Source: Mycobacterium mantenii
GTDB lineage: Bacteria > Actinomycetota > Actinomycetes > Mycobacteriales > Mycobacteriaceae
Reading direction: 5' to 3'
Assembly (NCBI RefSeq): GCF_010731775.1
Contig: NZ_AP022590.1
Location: forward strand, 4,774,001-4,838,000
DNA: 64,000 nt
The stretch's first letter is position 1. Every line of letters begins with the position of its first letter. Both the position numbers and the translations under genes were made by a program. Below the pieces are notes generated by a model. It was not told the origin of the DNA. It saw only the letters and a program-made list of their open reading frames with translations, and did no database searches. Positions 26,159 to 34,578 of the stretch are shown here, piece by piece.

Positions 26159-27358
26159 CTATTGCGGGTCGTCCGTCGTGACGGCGGGTAGCGACGCGTC
26201 GGTGGCCAACGCCTCGAACAAGCGGGCGGCCTCGTCGTGATTCCACACCACCACCGACCCGGCGTCGCCGCTGGTGAACTCCCCGATCGGGACGGTCATG
26301 GTGGTGGTCGACCCGTGCAGCGCCCAGCCGAGCCGGGCCAGGTCCCAGACGTGGTCGCCCCGGTCGACGGTCAGGGCGCCGGCGGCCGCACTCGGCACCG
26401 AATACCAGCGCCAGGGGTTGAGGCATACCGCGGGACTGGCGGCCCGATGCAGCAGCGCCGACACGAATTGGCGTTGGTTGACCATTCGGTCCAGGTCGGC
26501 CCGCGGCGTATCGCGTGACCGGACGTATCCGAGCGCGGTCCGGCCGTTGACGGTGTGGCAGCCGGCCGCCAGGTCGATGCCGGCCAACGGGTCGTCGAAA
26601 GCCGTTTTCGGGCACACCGTCACCCCGCCGAGCGCATCCACCACCGCGGCGAACCCGCCGAACCCGATCTCGGCGTAATGATCGAGGCGCAACCCGGTGG
26701 CCTGTTCCACCGTCCGGACCAGCAGCTGCGCACCACCCATCGCGAACGCGGCGTTGATCTTGTCCTTCCCGTGGCCCGGGATCGGCACCAAGGAGTCGCG
26801 CGGTATCGACACCATGGTCGTCCGCACCCCGGACCCGACGCCCGGAACATGAACCAGCAGGATCGTGTCGGTACGACCGTTACCAATGTCGCCGCCGGTG
26901 GCCAGATCCTGTTGCTGTTGGGCGCTGAGCCCCTGGCGGCTGTCCGACCCGACGATCAGCCAGTTGGTGCCGCGGCCGGTTGCGGGCCGGTCGGCGTAGT
27001 CGGCGAGCACCTGCTCGCGATGCAGTTTGTTGTCGAACCAGAACGCGCCGGCGATGACGCCCGCGCCGATCAGCAGCGCCCCCACCAGCAGGACCGACAC
27101 CGCCGTGCGGAGCCAGCGGCGCTTGCGGCGCTTCCGGGAGACGCTCGGTGCATGCGGCCATGGTGCCTGCGGCCGTGGTGCCTGCGGCCGTGGCGGCGGC
27201 GGCACCGGGGGAGCGGCGGACGGCAGCGGCTGGGTCTCCGCCGTCGGTGAGGGCGGCGGGGCCGCCCGCCGGCGGATCACCTGCGGCGGTTCGGGGCGGG
27301 GTGGCCCGGGCGGGCTCCATCCCGGAGGCCGCCGTCGTTGCGGGGAGCGGTCGCCGTT
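26159..27358 (-). CDS. LytR-CpsA-Psr (LCP) family cell-wall ligase
   Basis: A 399-residue membrane protein. Residues 1-80 are cytosolic and Pro/Arg-rich, then a membrane helix (AVSVLLVGALLIGAGVIAGAF) leads to the outside LCP domain. LCP motifs seen are NWLIVGSDSRQG, GRTDTILLVHVPG, VSIPRDSLVPIPGHGKDKINAAF and YVRSRDTPRADLDRMVNQRQF. Mycobacterial LCP proteins attach arabinogalactan to peptidoglycan. The start is uncertain: GTG at 27358 was chosen over a TTG at 27451 that lies inside the upstream gene. M. tuberculosis has only the 137-residue Rv3840 here, perhaps a shortened form of this gene (inference). Confidence 0.85.
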   Translation of the reverse strand, partial: NGDRSPQRRRPPGWSPPGPPRPEPPQVIRRRAAPPPSPTAETQPLPSAAPPVPPPPRPQAPRPQAPWPHAPSVSRKRRKRRWLRTAVSVLLVGALLIGAGVIAGAFWFDNKLHREQVLADYADRPATGRGTNWLIVGSDSRQGLSAQQQQDLATGGDIGNGRTDTILLVHVPGVGSGVRTTMVSIPRDSLVPIPGHGKDKINAAFAMGGAQLLVRTVEQATGLRLDHYAEIGFGGFAAVVDALGGVTVCPKTAFDDPLAGIDLAAGCHTVNGRTALGYVRSRDTPRADLDRMVNQRQFVSALLHRAASPAVCLNPWRWYSVPSAAAGALTVDRGDHVWDLARLGWALHGSTTTMTVPIGEFTSGDAGSVVVWNHDEAARLFEALATDASLPAVTTDDPQ

Positions 27359-27414
27359 CACCTGGTTAACGTACGTGCCCGGCTGTCCGCCGCGCCGGTG
27401 CGCCGCAAGTTCGT

Positions 27415-28215
27415 CTAGCCGCGCGCCCGCAGCCCGTTGATGAACGGGCAACCCATCAGCACCCGGATGGCCTGGCTCAGGCCGGTCATGTCGTCAACCG
27501 GTTTGTGGAACGGCAGCCGGACATCGTGGTCCCGGTCCTCGCCCTCGACGCGGAATCGGACGCCGTAGCGGTCCAGGCCCAGGGGTCGCACGTGCCCGCG
27601 CCGCAGGGGAGCCGGCAGCCGGGACACCAGTCGTGCCAGAACGTCGCCGTGCGCGGCGTCCAGGTGCCGCAGCAGGCTCGACTCGAGCGCGCAGAACGGG
27701 TCGGGCCTGGCGTCCAGCAGGTCGTCCACGCTGACGGGCTCCGCACCGGTGGCATCGGTGACGACGACCGACGCGATCTCGAGCCGCAACAGCGTGTACC
27801 GCGGCTCTTCGCCGTCGGTGGGGACGCAGCGCGGTGTGTCGATGCTCAGCAGGGCCGGATGCGGGCACTCGGCGGCGATCAGGTCGAGCGTTTCCAGGAT
27901 CTCCGTCGGGTGCACCTCTTGGAGGCGACCGCGCACCCACACCAGCGACCGGACGGGTTCGCGCAGCGGAAGAGGCGCGTAGTCGGTCAGTTCCAGCAAC
28001 GCCTGAGATCCCGAAATCGGGCGCGTGAGCTCGCGTTCCCGCTCGACGGGCAGGGCCAGCGCGACGGATCCGTCGTCCATCAGGTGATGCACGGGGGTGG
28101 GGACCGGGTCTTCGTGCTCGATCGCGAGCAGCGCGCCGCCGGCGCGGACGCAGGCGCTGCGAATCCGTTCGGCTGTGGTCGGGGCGGGACAGGTCAGCGG
28201 TAACACCATTCTCAT
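27415..28215 (-). CDS. DUF2470 / PNPOx-like protein (Rv3839-like), iron-regulated
   Basis: A 266-residue protein. The N-terminal 150 residues look like the split barrel of pyridoxamine phosphate oxidase-like haem-handling proteins, and the C-terminal part (DAAHGDVLARLV...GLDRYGVRFRVEG) is a DUF2470 domain, often paired with haem oxygenase-type enzymes. The position and length match M. tuberculosis Rv3839, which I recall as an IdeR target. A clear IdeR/DtxR box lies 8 bases upstream of its start, so the gene and probably the LCP gene behind it are repressed by iron. A role in haem or iron use is likely but not shown. Confidence 0.85.
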   Translation of the reverse strand: MRMVLPLTCPAPTTAERIRSACVRAGGALLAIEHEDPVPTPVHHLMDDGSVALALPVERERELTRPISGSQALLELTDYAPLPLREPVRSLVWVRGRLQEVHPTEILETLDLIAAECPHPALLSIDTPRCVPTDGEEPRYTLLRLEIASVVVTDATGAEPVSVDDLLDARPDPFCALESSLLRHLDAAHGDVLARLVSRLPAPLRRGHVRPLGLDRYGVRFRVEGEDRDHDVRLPFHKPVDDMTGLSQAIRVLMGCPFINGLRARG

Positions 28216-28222
28216 CCTTCGA

Positions 28223-28241
28223 TTAGGTAAGCCTAAATTAA
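28223..28241. promoter_or_regulatory. IdeR (DtxR-type) iron box
   Basis: TTAGGTAAGCCTAAATTAA agrees with the 19-base consensus TTAGGTTAGGCTAACCTAA at 15 of 19 positions, with a perfect left arm. It lies in the 84-base gap between the Rv3839-like gene and pheA, 8 bases from the start of the former, overlapping its promoter. Confidence 0.85.
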
Positions 28242-28299
28242 CTTATGCCCGGGTGACGTCGCAAGGGTTTTCTGGCCCGCGCGCCGCTAGGGTTGGGAC

Positions 28300-29244
28300 G
28301 TGGCCCGCATCGCTTACCTCGGTCCGGAGGGGACGTTCACCGAGGCGGCGCTGCAACAGATCACCGCCGCCGGTCTAATCCCCGACCAAGATCCGGCCGA
28401 AGTGCAACCCTCGCCGGTGGAAAGCACCTCCGCCGCGCTGGACGCCGTGCGCGATGGCGCCGCCGACTACGCCTGCGTCCCGATCGAGAACTCGATCGAC
28501 GGTTCGGTGACCCCTACCTTGGACAGCCTGGCCATCGGCTCACCCCTGCAGGTCTTCGCCGAAACCACGCTGGACGTCGCGTTCAGCATCGTCGTCAAAC
28601 CCGGCCGCAGCGCGGCGGACGTGCGGACGCTGGCGGCCTTCGGTGTGGCGGCCGCCCAGGTGCGGCAGTGGGTGGCCGCCAATCTGGCCGGCGCCGAACT
28701 GCGGCCCGCGTATTCCAATGCCGACGCCGCCCAGCAGGTGTCGCAGGGCCGCGTCGACGCGGCGGTGACCTCGCCGCTGGCCGCCGTCCGCTGGGGCCTG
28801 GCCACCCTGGCCGAGGGTGTCGTCGACGAACCAAACGCCCGCACCCGATTCCTTCTGGTCGGGCGGCCGGGACCGCCGCCCGCCCGCACCGGAGCCGACC
28901 GCACCGCGGTGGTGCTGCGCATCGACAACGCTCCGGGCGCGTTGCTGGCCGCACTCGCCGAATTCGCGGTCCGTGGCATCGACCTGACCCGCATCGAGTC
29001 CCGGCCGACCAGAACCGGGCTCGGCACCTACCGGTTCTTCGCCGATTGCGTGGGCCACATCGACGACGATGCCGTCGCCGAGGCACTCAAAGCGCTGCAC
29101 CGTCGTTGTGCTGACGTGCGATACCTAGGATCCTGGCCCACCGGCTCGCCGGCAGGGGCACTGCCGCCGCCCGCCGCCGAGGACGCGTGCTGGCTGGCGC
29201 GGCTGCGAGACGGAAGGCCCGCCGATCGGGGGCCGCAACAGTGA
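28300..29244 (+). CDS. pheA: Prephenate dehydratase
   Basis: A 314-residue enzyme that converts prephenate to phenylpyruvate in phenylalanine synthesis. The catalytic domain (residues 1-185) begins RIAYLGPEGTFTEAAL and has the VPIENSIDGSV motif near residue 61 and the Thr-Arg-Phe of ARTRFLLVG near 182. An ACT domain follows (TAVVLRIDNAPGALLAALAEF, then GTYRFFADCVGH), which binds phenylalanine for feedback control. It is the stand-alone form, without chorismate mutase. It starts with GTG. Its TGA overlaps the GTG of the next gene. Confidence 0.97.
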   Translation: MARIAYLGPEGTFTEAALQQITAAGLIPDQDPAEVQPSPVESTSAALDAVRDGAADYACVPIENSIDGSVTPTLDSLAIGSPLQVFAETTLDVAFSIVVKPGRSAADVRTLAAFGVAAAQVRQWVAANLAGAELRPAYSNADAAQQVSQGRVDAAVTSPLAAVRWGLATLAEGVVDEPNARTRFLLVGRPGPPPARTGADRTAVVLRIDNAPGALLAALAEFAVRGIDLTRIESRPTRTGLGTYRFFADCVGHIDDDAVAEALKALHRRCADVRYLGSWPTGSPAGALPPPAAEDACWLARLRDGRPADRGPQQ

Positions 29245-29927
29245 GCGGTCGATTGATCCTGATGCGGCACGGCCAGTCGTTCGGAAACGTCGAGCGCCGG
29301 CTTGATACCCGCCCGCCCGGGGCGGAGCTGACCCCGTTGGGCCGCGACCAGGCCCGGGCGGTCGCCCGCGGTTCGTCGCGGCCGGCGATGCTCGCGCACT
29401 CGGTGGCCACCCGGGCGTCGCAGACCGCCGCGGTGATCGGCGGCCAGCTCGAGATGCCGCCCATCGAGATGGCCGACATCCATGAGGTGCAGGTCGGGCG
29501 GTTGGAAAACCGCAACGACGATGACGCGGTCGCCGAGTTCAACGCGATCTACGAGCGATGGCATCACGGCGAGCTTGACGTCGCGCTTCCCGGCGGTGAA
29601 ACCGGCAACGACGTGCTGGACCGGTACCTTCCGGTGGTCACCGACCTGCGCTTGCGCTATCTCGACGACCGCGACTTCCACGGCGACATCGTCGTCGTCA
29701 GCCATGGCGCGGCGATCCGGCTGGCCGCCGCGGTGCTGGCCGGCGTGGAAGCCGCATTCGCGCTGGACAACCACCTGGACAACACCCAATCGGTGGCTTT
29801 GACCCCGATCACCGACGGGCGCTGGAGCTGCGTGCGCTGGGGGACGTTGACGCCGCCGTTCTACCCGGAGGAAGAGGCGACCCCGGTCGCGGACGCGGTG
29901 CGCTCAGGCACCGACCCGATGGGCTGA
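29241..29927 (+). CDS. Histidine phosphatase / phosphoglycerate mutase family protein (Rv3837c-like)
   Basis: A 228-residue member of the histidine phosphatase superfamily. The phospho-acceptor motif is LMRHGQSFGN near residue 8, and the second catalytic His is in VVSHGAAIRLAAA near 154. The family holds mutases and many phosphatases; the missing mutase insert suggests a phosphatase rather than a glycolytic enzyme. GTG overlaps the pheA stop by 4 bases, so translation is coupled. The longer start at 29187 lies inside pheA and was not chosen. Confidence 0.9.
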   Translation: MSGRLILMRHGQSFGNVERRLDTRPPGAELTPLGRDQARAVARGSSRPAMLAHSVATRASQTAAVIGGQLEMPPIEMADIHEVQVGRLENRNDDDAVAEFNAIYERWHHGELDVALPGGETGNDVLDRYLPVVTDLRLRYLDDRDFHGDIVVVSHGAAIRLAAAVLAGVEAAFALDNHLDNTQSVALTPITDGRWSCVRWGTLTPPFYPEEEATPVADAVRSGTDPMG

Positions 29928-29935
29928 CCGCACCG

Positions 29936-30139
29936 TCAGACGGCCAGCGCGATCACTTCGGTGCAGGCGCAGCCCACGGCGTCGCAGTCGATGACGAAGG
30001 CGTGCGGCAACAACTCAGGACTGAAGCACTCCGGCTCCGTGCATTCCGACCGGTGCAGCGCATGGCGAATGATGGTGCCGTGACAGTGATCTAAGCCTGC
30101 CCGGCAATCGCGGCAGTCAATGCTCATAGGTGAGTTCAT
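29936..30139 (-). CDS. Small cysteine-rich protein, 67 residues
   Basis: The reading frame ends in IDCRDCRAGLDHCHG, HRSECTEPEC and DCDAVGCACTE, giving nine Cys and several His in 67 residues, spaced like a zinc or iron-sulphur binding protein. The start could be at MNSPMSID (30139) or MSID (30127); no strong ribosome site marks either. The longer frame to 30313 reads into low-quality sequence. I do not know a function. Converges on the histidine phosphatase gene with an 8-base gap and lies downstream of the zincin gene on the same strand. Confidence 0.65.
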   Translation of the reverse strand: MNSPMSIDCRDCRAGLDHCHGTIIRHALHRSECTEPECFSPELLPHAFVIDCDAVGCACTEVIALAV

Positions 30140-30201
30140 AGCACCCGTCGCGGACAAATCCGGGATGCCGCGCCCGGGAACCCGGCGGGGGTGCGAAGTC
30201 G

Positions 30202-30552
30202 TCAGCCCCAGCCCAGCTCGTGCAACCGGTCGTCGTCGATCCCGAAGTGGTGAGCGATTTCGTGGATCACCGTGACGGCCACTTCCTCGACCACCTCGTC
30301 CTCGGATTCGCACACGTCCAGCAGCGTTTCGCGGTAGATGGTGATGGCATCCGGCAGCGATCCGAAGTAGTCGGAGTCGCGTTCGGTCAGCGCCACCCCC
30401 TCATAGAGCCCGAGCAGTTCGGCGTCCTCGGGATGGCGGTCTTCGACCAGGACGACGACGTTGTCCATCGCGGCCGCCAGCCCGGGCGGGATCAGGTCGA
30501 GGGCGTCGGAGACCAACTCGTCGAAGCGCTGCGGGTTCATCCGGACCGACAC
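30202..30552 (-). CDS. Zincin-like metallopeptidase family protein (DUF1025, Rv3836-like)
   Basis: A 116-residue protein with the zinc-protease motif HEIAHHFGIDDDRLHELGW near the C terminus, the third ligand being the Asp or His after the first HExxH. This fits the DUF1025 minimal-zincin family, for which peptidase action is presumed but unproven. There is no signal peptide. The start is GTG at 30552, 4 bases after the stop of the septum-formation gene; an ATG 4 codons inside is an alternative. Probably one operon with Rv3835-like and the Cys-rich gene. Confidence 0.88.
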   Translation of the reverse strand: MSVRMNPQRFDELVSDALDLIPPGLAAAMDNVVVLVEDRHPEDAELLGLYEGVALTERDSDYFGSLPDAITIYRETLLDVCESEDEVVEEVAVTVIHEIAHHFGIDDDRLHELGWG

Positions 30553-30556
30553 CCGC

Positions 30557-31948
30557 CTAGCCTCCCGGCGGGGGCTCGGCGGGGGGTGCCTCCGGTGCGG
30601 GATTCGCCGGCGGCGGCGGGGGTGCCGGCGCCTCGGGGGCGGGATTGGCCGGCGGGGCGCCGTTGTCCGCCGGCGGCGGCGCCTGCTGGGCGGGAGCCTG
30701 CGGCTGCGGGGCCTGCTGGGGTTGCTGAGCCGGCTGCTGCCCGGGCAGGTGCTGGTTGTTCGGCGGGATCTCCGGGGCCGAGCCTTGGCCGGACTGGCTC
30801 GACGGCGGCTGCGCCGGGACCTGAAGCGGAATCGGCGGCATGGTGAGCCGCTCTTCGGGAATGTCGGGCGGCGGTACCGGCGGCTGACCGTTGATCAGCA
30901 GCTGGCCCTTGGCGCTGTTGAGCAGGGTGGCCCAGCCGCCGTTGCCCAGGGTGGCGCCGATGCTGCAGGCCACCTCGCGGCTGCCCGCCGACCAACTGGC
31001 CAGCGGCACCGTCGGGTAGATCAGCGTCAGGGTGGTGGTACGCAGCTTGACCGGCGCCAGGTACGCGTCCGTCATCTTGGTGCACGAGTCCTTGATGAAG
31101 CCGTCCTGGTCGGGCTCGGCGGGCAGGGCGCCGGGGAACTTCTCGGCCAAATTGACCGTGCCGGTGACCTCCATCGCGTGCGGAGCCGCGCAGTCAACCG
31201 GTGCATCGGTCGGCTGGTTGGTCGCCGAGTCGATGCCCAGACAGGTTCCGGCCGGCCACACCTTGGACTGATCGACGTCGCCGACCTTGCCTTTGAACGC
31301 CTGCTGCTGGTTGTTCATGCCGGGCATCTGCAGGCCGCACAGCATGCGGCGATCGCCGGACTGGCGCCAGGCTCGGTCGCCGGGCCACAGCAGGCTGACG
31401 GTGAACTTGCTGTTCGGGTCGAACTTGGGGCCGAGGTAATTGCGGACGGCGGCCTCGCACTGCTCCTGGGTGATCTGCTGAATGCGGGCGGGCGTCGGGG
31501 GCGCGGCGCTGGGCCCGTACTCGGACCCCGGGAACGTCCGCATGTCGATGGATTCGGCGACCTCGAATTTGTGGTCGTCGCCGCAGTTGACGATCTTCGC
31601 CGACTCCGGCGTGGTGTCCGGCCACATCAGGCATTCCCCGGCGGAGGCCCGGTTGAAGGCGGCGTCGCTCTTGGTGCCGGTGCTGCGCACGGGGCTGCTG
31701 TCCAGGAACCGCCCCGATCCGGGCCCACCGACCGGGATCGCGGTGACCAGCCCGGCGATCAACAGGCCGCCGAGCGCGGTCAGCAGCAGCGCGCGCCGGG
31801 TCGCCCGGGCTTGCAGGCTGCGCGGCCACAGGAAGGCGGGCGGGTGTTCGCCGGACGACTCATCGGCCGAGCCGACGGGCGACTCGACCACTCGGCCTTC
31901 CCGGCCGTCCGAAAGTTCCTTCTCGGGCGCTTGCGACATCCGCTCCAT
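30557..31948 (-). CDS. Membrane-anchored septum-formation family protein (Rv3835-like)
   Basis: A 463-residue protein. A cytosolic N terminus of about 50 residues is followed by one membrane helix (ALLLTALGGLLIAGLVTAI). Two Cys-containing Septum_form domains lie outside (GECLMWP...VNCGDDHKFEVA and GTCLGIDSATNQPTDAPVDCAAPHAMEV), and the tail of about 110 residues is rich in Pro, Ala and Gln. M. tuberculosis Rv3835 has the same design. The function is unknown; the domain name comes from a Streptomyces septum gene. It is divergent from serS. ATG at 31948 or 31939 are both possible. Confidence 0.88.
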   Translation of the reverse strand: MERMSQAPEKELSDGREGRVVESPVGSADESSGEHPPAFLWPRSLQARATRRALLLTALGGLLIAGLVTAIPVGGPGSGRFLDSSPVRSTGTKSDAAFNRASAGECLMWPDTTPESAKIVNCGDDHKFEVAESIDMRTFPGSEYGPSAAPPTPARIQQITQEQCEAAVRNYLGPKFDPNSKFTVSLLWPGDRAWRQSGDRRMLCGLQMPGMNNQQQAFKGKVGDVDQSKVWPAGTCLGIDSATNQPTDAPVDCAAPHAMEVTGTVNLAEKFPGALPAEPDQDGFIKDSCTKMTDAYLAPVKLRTTTLTLIYPTVPLASWSAGSREVACSIGATLGNGGWATLLNSAKGQLLINGQPPVPPPDIPEERLTMPPIPLQVPAQPPSSQSGQGSAPEIPPNNQHLPGQQPAQQPQQAPQPQAPAQQAPPPADNGAPPANPAPEAPAPPPPPANPAPEAPPAEPPPGG

Positions 31949-32058
31949 TCTGACAGGGCCACCTGAGGCGCGTGACAAAAGTTACGGATGTGAGTCCTGA
32001 GGCAGCCCGGGTGGTGCTCCGCCGGTTGGCCGGAAGCGGTGAAAGTAGTCTCAGGGCC

Positions 32059-33312
32059 GTGATCGACCTGAAGCTGCTCCGGGAAGACCCCGATGCCGTG
32101 CGCCGCTCCCAACTCAGTCGTGGTGAGGACCCGTCGCTGGTAGACACCCTGCTGACCGCCGATGCCACCCGCCGGGCCGCGATCTCGTCGGCCGACGGCC
32201 TGCGGGCCGAGCAGAAGTCCGCCAGCAAGAGTGTGGGCGCGGCGTCCGCCGAGGAGCGTCCGGCCAAGCTGGCCCGCGCGAAAGAGCTGGCCGAGCAGGT
32301 CAAGGCCGCCGAAGCCGCCCAGGCCGACGCGGAGACGGCGTTCACCGCGGCGCACATGGCGATCTCCAACGTCATCATCGACGGGGTGCCCGCCGGTGGG
32401 GAGGACGACTTCGCCGTCCTCGACGAGGTCGGCGAGCCCGCGGCGATCGACAACCCGAAGGACCACCTCGAGCTCGGCGAATCGCTCGGGCTCATCGACA
32501 TGCAGCGCGGGGCCAAGGTGTCCGGGTCGCGGTTCTACTTCCTGACCGGCAAGGGCGCGCTGCTGCAGCTGGGCCTGTTGCAGCTGGCCCTGCGGCTGGC
32601 CGTCGACAACGGCTTCATTCCGATGATTCCGCCGGTGCTGGTGCGCCCGGAGGTGATGGCCGGAACCGGATTCCTGGGCGCGCACGCCGACGAGGTCTAC
32701 CGGGTCCAGGCCGACGACCTCTACCTGGTGGGCACCTCGGAGGTGCCGTTGGCCGGCTATCACGCCGATGAGATTCTGGACTTGTCCGGCGGACCGCTGC
32801 GCTACGCGGGATGGTCGTCGTGCTTCCGCCGCGAGGCCGGCAGCTACGGCAAGGACACCCGCGGCATCATCCGGGTGCATCAGTTCGACAAGGTCGAGGG
32901 CTTCGTCTACTGCACCCCGGCCGACGCCGAGGCGGAACACCAGCGGCTGCTGGGCTGGCAGCGCGAAATGCTGGCGCGCATCGAGGTGCCGTATCGGGTG
33001 ATCGACGTGGCCGCGGGCGATCTCGGCTCGTCGGCCGCGCGCAAATTCGATTGCGAGGCTTGGGTTCCCACGCAGGGCGCCTATCGCGAGCTGACGTCCA
33101 CGTCTAACTGCACCACGTTCCAGGCCCGCAGGCTGGCTACGCGGTATCGCGACGAGGCGGGCAAACCGCAGACCGCGGCCACGCTCAACGGCACGCTGGG
33201 CACCACGCGGTGGCTGGTGGCGATCCTGGAGAACCACCAGCAGCCCGATGGCAGCGTGCGCGTTCCCGCCGCGCTGGTGCCGTTCGTCGGCGCCGAAGTG
33301 CTTGAGCCCTAA
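32059..33312 (+). CDS. serS: Seryl-tRNA synthetase
   Basis: A 417-residue class IIa aminoacyl-tRNA synthetase that charges tRNA-Ser with serine. The N-terminal long coiled-coil arm is at about residues 27-100. Motif 2 is [24 protein letters not shown] (span near 255-278) and motif 3 is [15 protein letters not shown] near 376. GTG at 32059 (V-IDLKLLRE) gives the family length. Upstream in-frame sequence is within the serS/Rv3835 divergent promoter region. Its TAA overlaps the stop of the convergent DUF2834 gene by 4 bases. Confidence 0.97.
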   Translation: MIDLKLLREDPDAVRRSQLSRGEDPSLVDTLLTADATRRAAISSADGLRAEQKSASKSVGAASAEERPAKLARAKELAEQVKAAEAAQADAETAFTAAHMAISNVIIDGVPAGGEDDFAVLDEVGEPAAIDNPKDHLELGESLGLIDMQRGAKVSGSRFYFLTGKGALLQLGLLQLALRLAVDNGFIPMIPPVLVRPEVMAGTGFLGAHADEVYRVQADDLYLVGTSEVPLAGYHADEILDLSGGPLRYAGWSSCFRREAGSYGKDTRGIIRVHQFDKVEGFVYCTPADAEAEHQRLLGWQREMLARIEVPYRVIDVAAGDLGSSAARKFDCEAWVPTQGAYRELTSTSNCTTFQARRLATRYRDEAGKPQTAATLNGTLGTTRWLVAILENHQQPDGSVRVPAALVPFVGAEVLEP

Positions 33313-33794
33313 GCGTTTACCGTCGTGCGGGACCGCTCGTGCCGGCGCTGGCGTTCCATCGTCGCGAAGTAGAACGCGAATGCGAACGCGAAGCTGGTGA
33401 ACAGGCTGGACACAAAGTACAGCCACGGGTGGCGCAGACCGCGGCGGTAGCCGTCCACGATCGTAAAGATCGGCAGCAGAACAACATTGGCGATCGTGTA
33501 GTCCTGGCTGGCCGAGCTGGCGGCCGGGTTGGTGAACATCAGCTTGATGTATTCGACCCAGCTGCCGTGTTCGCCCCACAGCGGGTTGGTGGATCCGTGC
33601 GCGTACTCCTGCACGTAGGTGACGTTGAAATACCAGCCGAGCGCGACCGAGGCGATGCCGACGACGTAGTACATGATTTCCATGGGCGAGAAGAGCGGGC
33701 CGTCGGCCGGCCGGGCGAACACCTGCGAGTTGGCCTTGACGATCCAGGTGATGACCGCCAGCCCGAGTACCGCGTGAGTGAGTAGCGAGACCAT
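33309..33794 (-). CDS. DUF2834 membrane protein (Rv3831-like)
   Basis: A 161-residue membrane protein with four helices (about residues 5-22, 38-58, 92-112 and 123-143) of the DUF2834 type. Residues between helices 2 and 3 carry [20 protein letters not shown]. The start was set at [11 protein letters not shown]; the longer frame runs through the operator and the divergent TetR gene. The function is unknown. A GTCA-N4-TGAC operator lies about 30 bases upstream, between it and the TetR gene, so it is probably under TetR control. Confidence 0.85.
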   Translation of the reverse strand: MVSLLTHAVLGLAVITWIVKANSQVFARPADGPLFSPMEIMYYVVGIASVALGWYFNVTYVQEYAHGSTNPLWGEHGSWVEYIKLMFTNPAASSASQDYTIANVVLLPIFTIVDGYRRGLRHPWLYFVSSLFTSFAFAFAFYFATMERQRRHERSRTTVNA

Positions 33795-33820
33795 GGGCGC
33801 AGTCTCGCCCCGTCGCCGAA

Positions 33821-33838
33821 GTTTTGTCAATATTGACA
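33821..33838. promoter_or_regulatory. TetR operator site 1
   Basis: GTTTTGTCAATATTGACA contains the perfect palindrome TGTCAATATTGACA (33825-33838). It lies between the divergent DUF2834 and TetR genes. The same 10-base half GTTTTGTCAA occurs in the opposite sense at site 2 on the other side of the TetR gene. Confidence 0.75.
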
Positions 33839-33882
33839 CAACAAGCGGACTCGCCACGCCGGTGTCTTGGTACCTTGCTTGC

Positions 33883-34530
33883 ATGGTCAGACCGGCGCAA
33901 ACGGCGCGCAGCGAGCGCACGCGCGAAGCGTTGCGGCAGGCCGCCCTGGTGCGGTTTCTGGCCCAGGGCGTGGAAGACACGTCGGCCGAGCAGATCGCGG
34001 CGGACGCCGGGGTGTCGCTGCGGACGTTCTACCGTCACTTCAGCTCCAAGCACGATCTGCTGTTCGCCGACTACACCGGGCTGCATTGGTTTCGCTCCGC
34101 CCTGGATGCCAGGCCGGCAACGGAACCGATCATCGATTCGGTGCAGGCCGCCATCTTCTCGTTCCCGTATGACGTCGACGCCGTGACCAAAATCGCCGCA
34201 CTGCGCCAGGACGAGCTCGACCCCGGCCGCATCGTCCGGCACATCCGTGAGGTCCAGGCCGACTTCGCCGACGCCATCGGCGCGCAGTTGCAGCGGCGCA
34301 GCCGGGGGGTCAACGGCAGCGCGGATCCGACGGCGGACCAACGGGTGCGCACCGCGGTCACCGCGAGATGCATTGCGGCCGCGGTGTTTGGCGCGATGGA
34401 GGTCTGGATGGTCGGCGACGACCGGTCCCTCGGCGAACTCGCACGGCTGTGTCACGCGGCGCTGGAGTCGCTGCGGGCGGGAATCACCGACTCCTGGATC
34501 ACTGCGGCAAGCCGCGAAGTTTCGTCATAA
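33883..34530 (+). CDS. TetR-family transcriptional regulator (Rv3830c-like)
   Basis: A 215-residue repressor with an N-terminal helix-turn-helix (SAEQIAADAGVSLRTFYRHFSSKHDLL, span about residues 34-60) and a variable ligand-binding domain. It lies between the DUF2834 gene (divergent) and the FAD oxidoreductase gene (downstream, same strand). Matching palindromes GTCA-N4-TGAC are found in both gaps, so it probably controls itself and both neighbours. The start at MVRPAQTA gives the usual TetR length. The inducer is unknown. Confidence 0.9.
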   Translation: MVRPAQTARSERTREALRQAALVRFLAQGVEDTSAEQIAADAGVSLRTFYRHFSSKHDLLFADYTGLHWFRSALDARPATEPIIDSVQAAIFSFPYDVDAVTKIAALRQDELDPGRIVRHIREVQADFADAIGAQLQRRSRGVNGSADPTADQRVRTAVTARCIAAAVFGAMEVWMVGDDRSLGELARLCHAALESLRAGITDSWITAASREVSS

Positions 34531-34540
34531 TTGACAAAAC
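34524..34540. promoter_or_regulatory. TetR operator site 2
   Basis: GTCA-TAAT-TGACAAAAC overlaps the TetR stop codon and lies 39 bases before the FAD oxidoreductase ATG. It shares the GTCA-N4-TGAC core with site 1, and its right half TTGACAAAAC is the exact reverse complement of the left half of site 1. Confidence 0.7.
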
Positions 34541-34578
34541 TTTCCCGTCGTGCCAGCCTCCATTCCGGAGGGCGCGAC

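Noticed and set aside
31780..34455. 891-codon open frame on the minus strand
   Set aside because: It is antisense to serS and the TetR gene, which have clear domains and ribosome sites. Long antisense frames are expected in GC-rich genomes with strong third-position bias.
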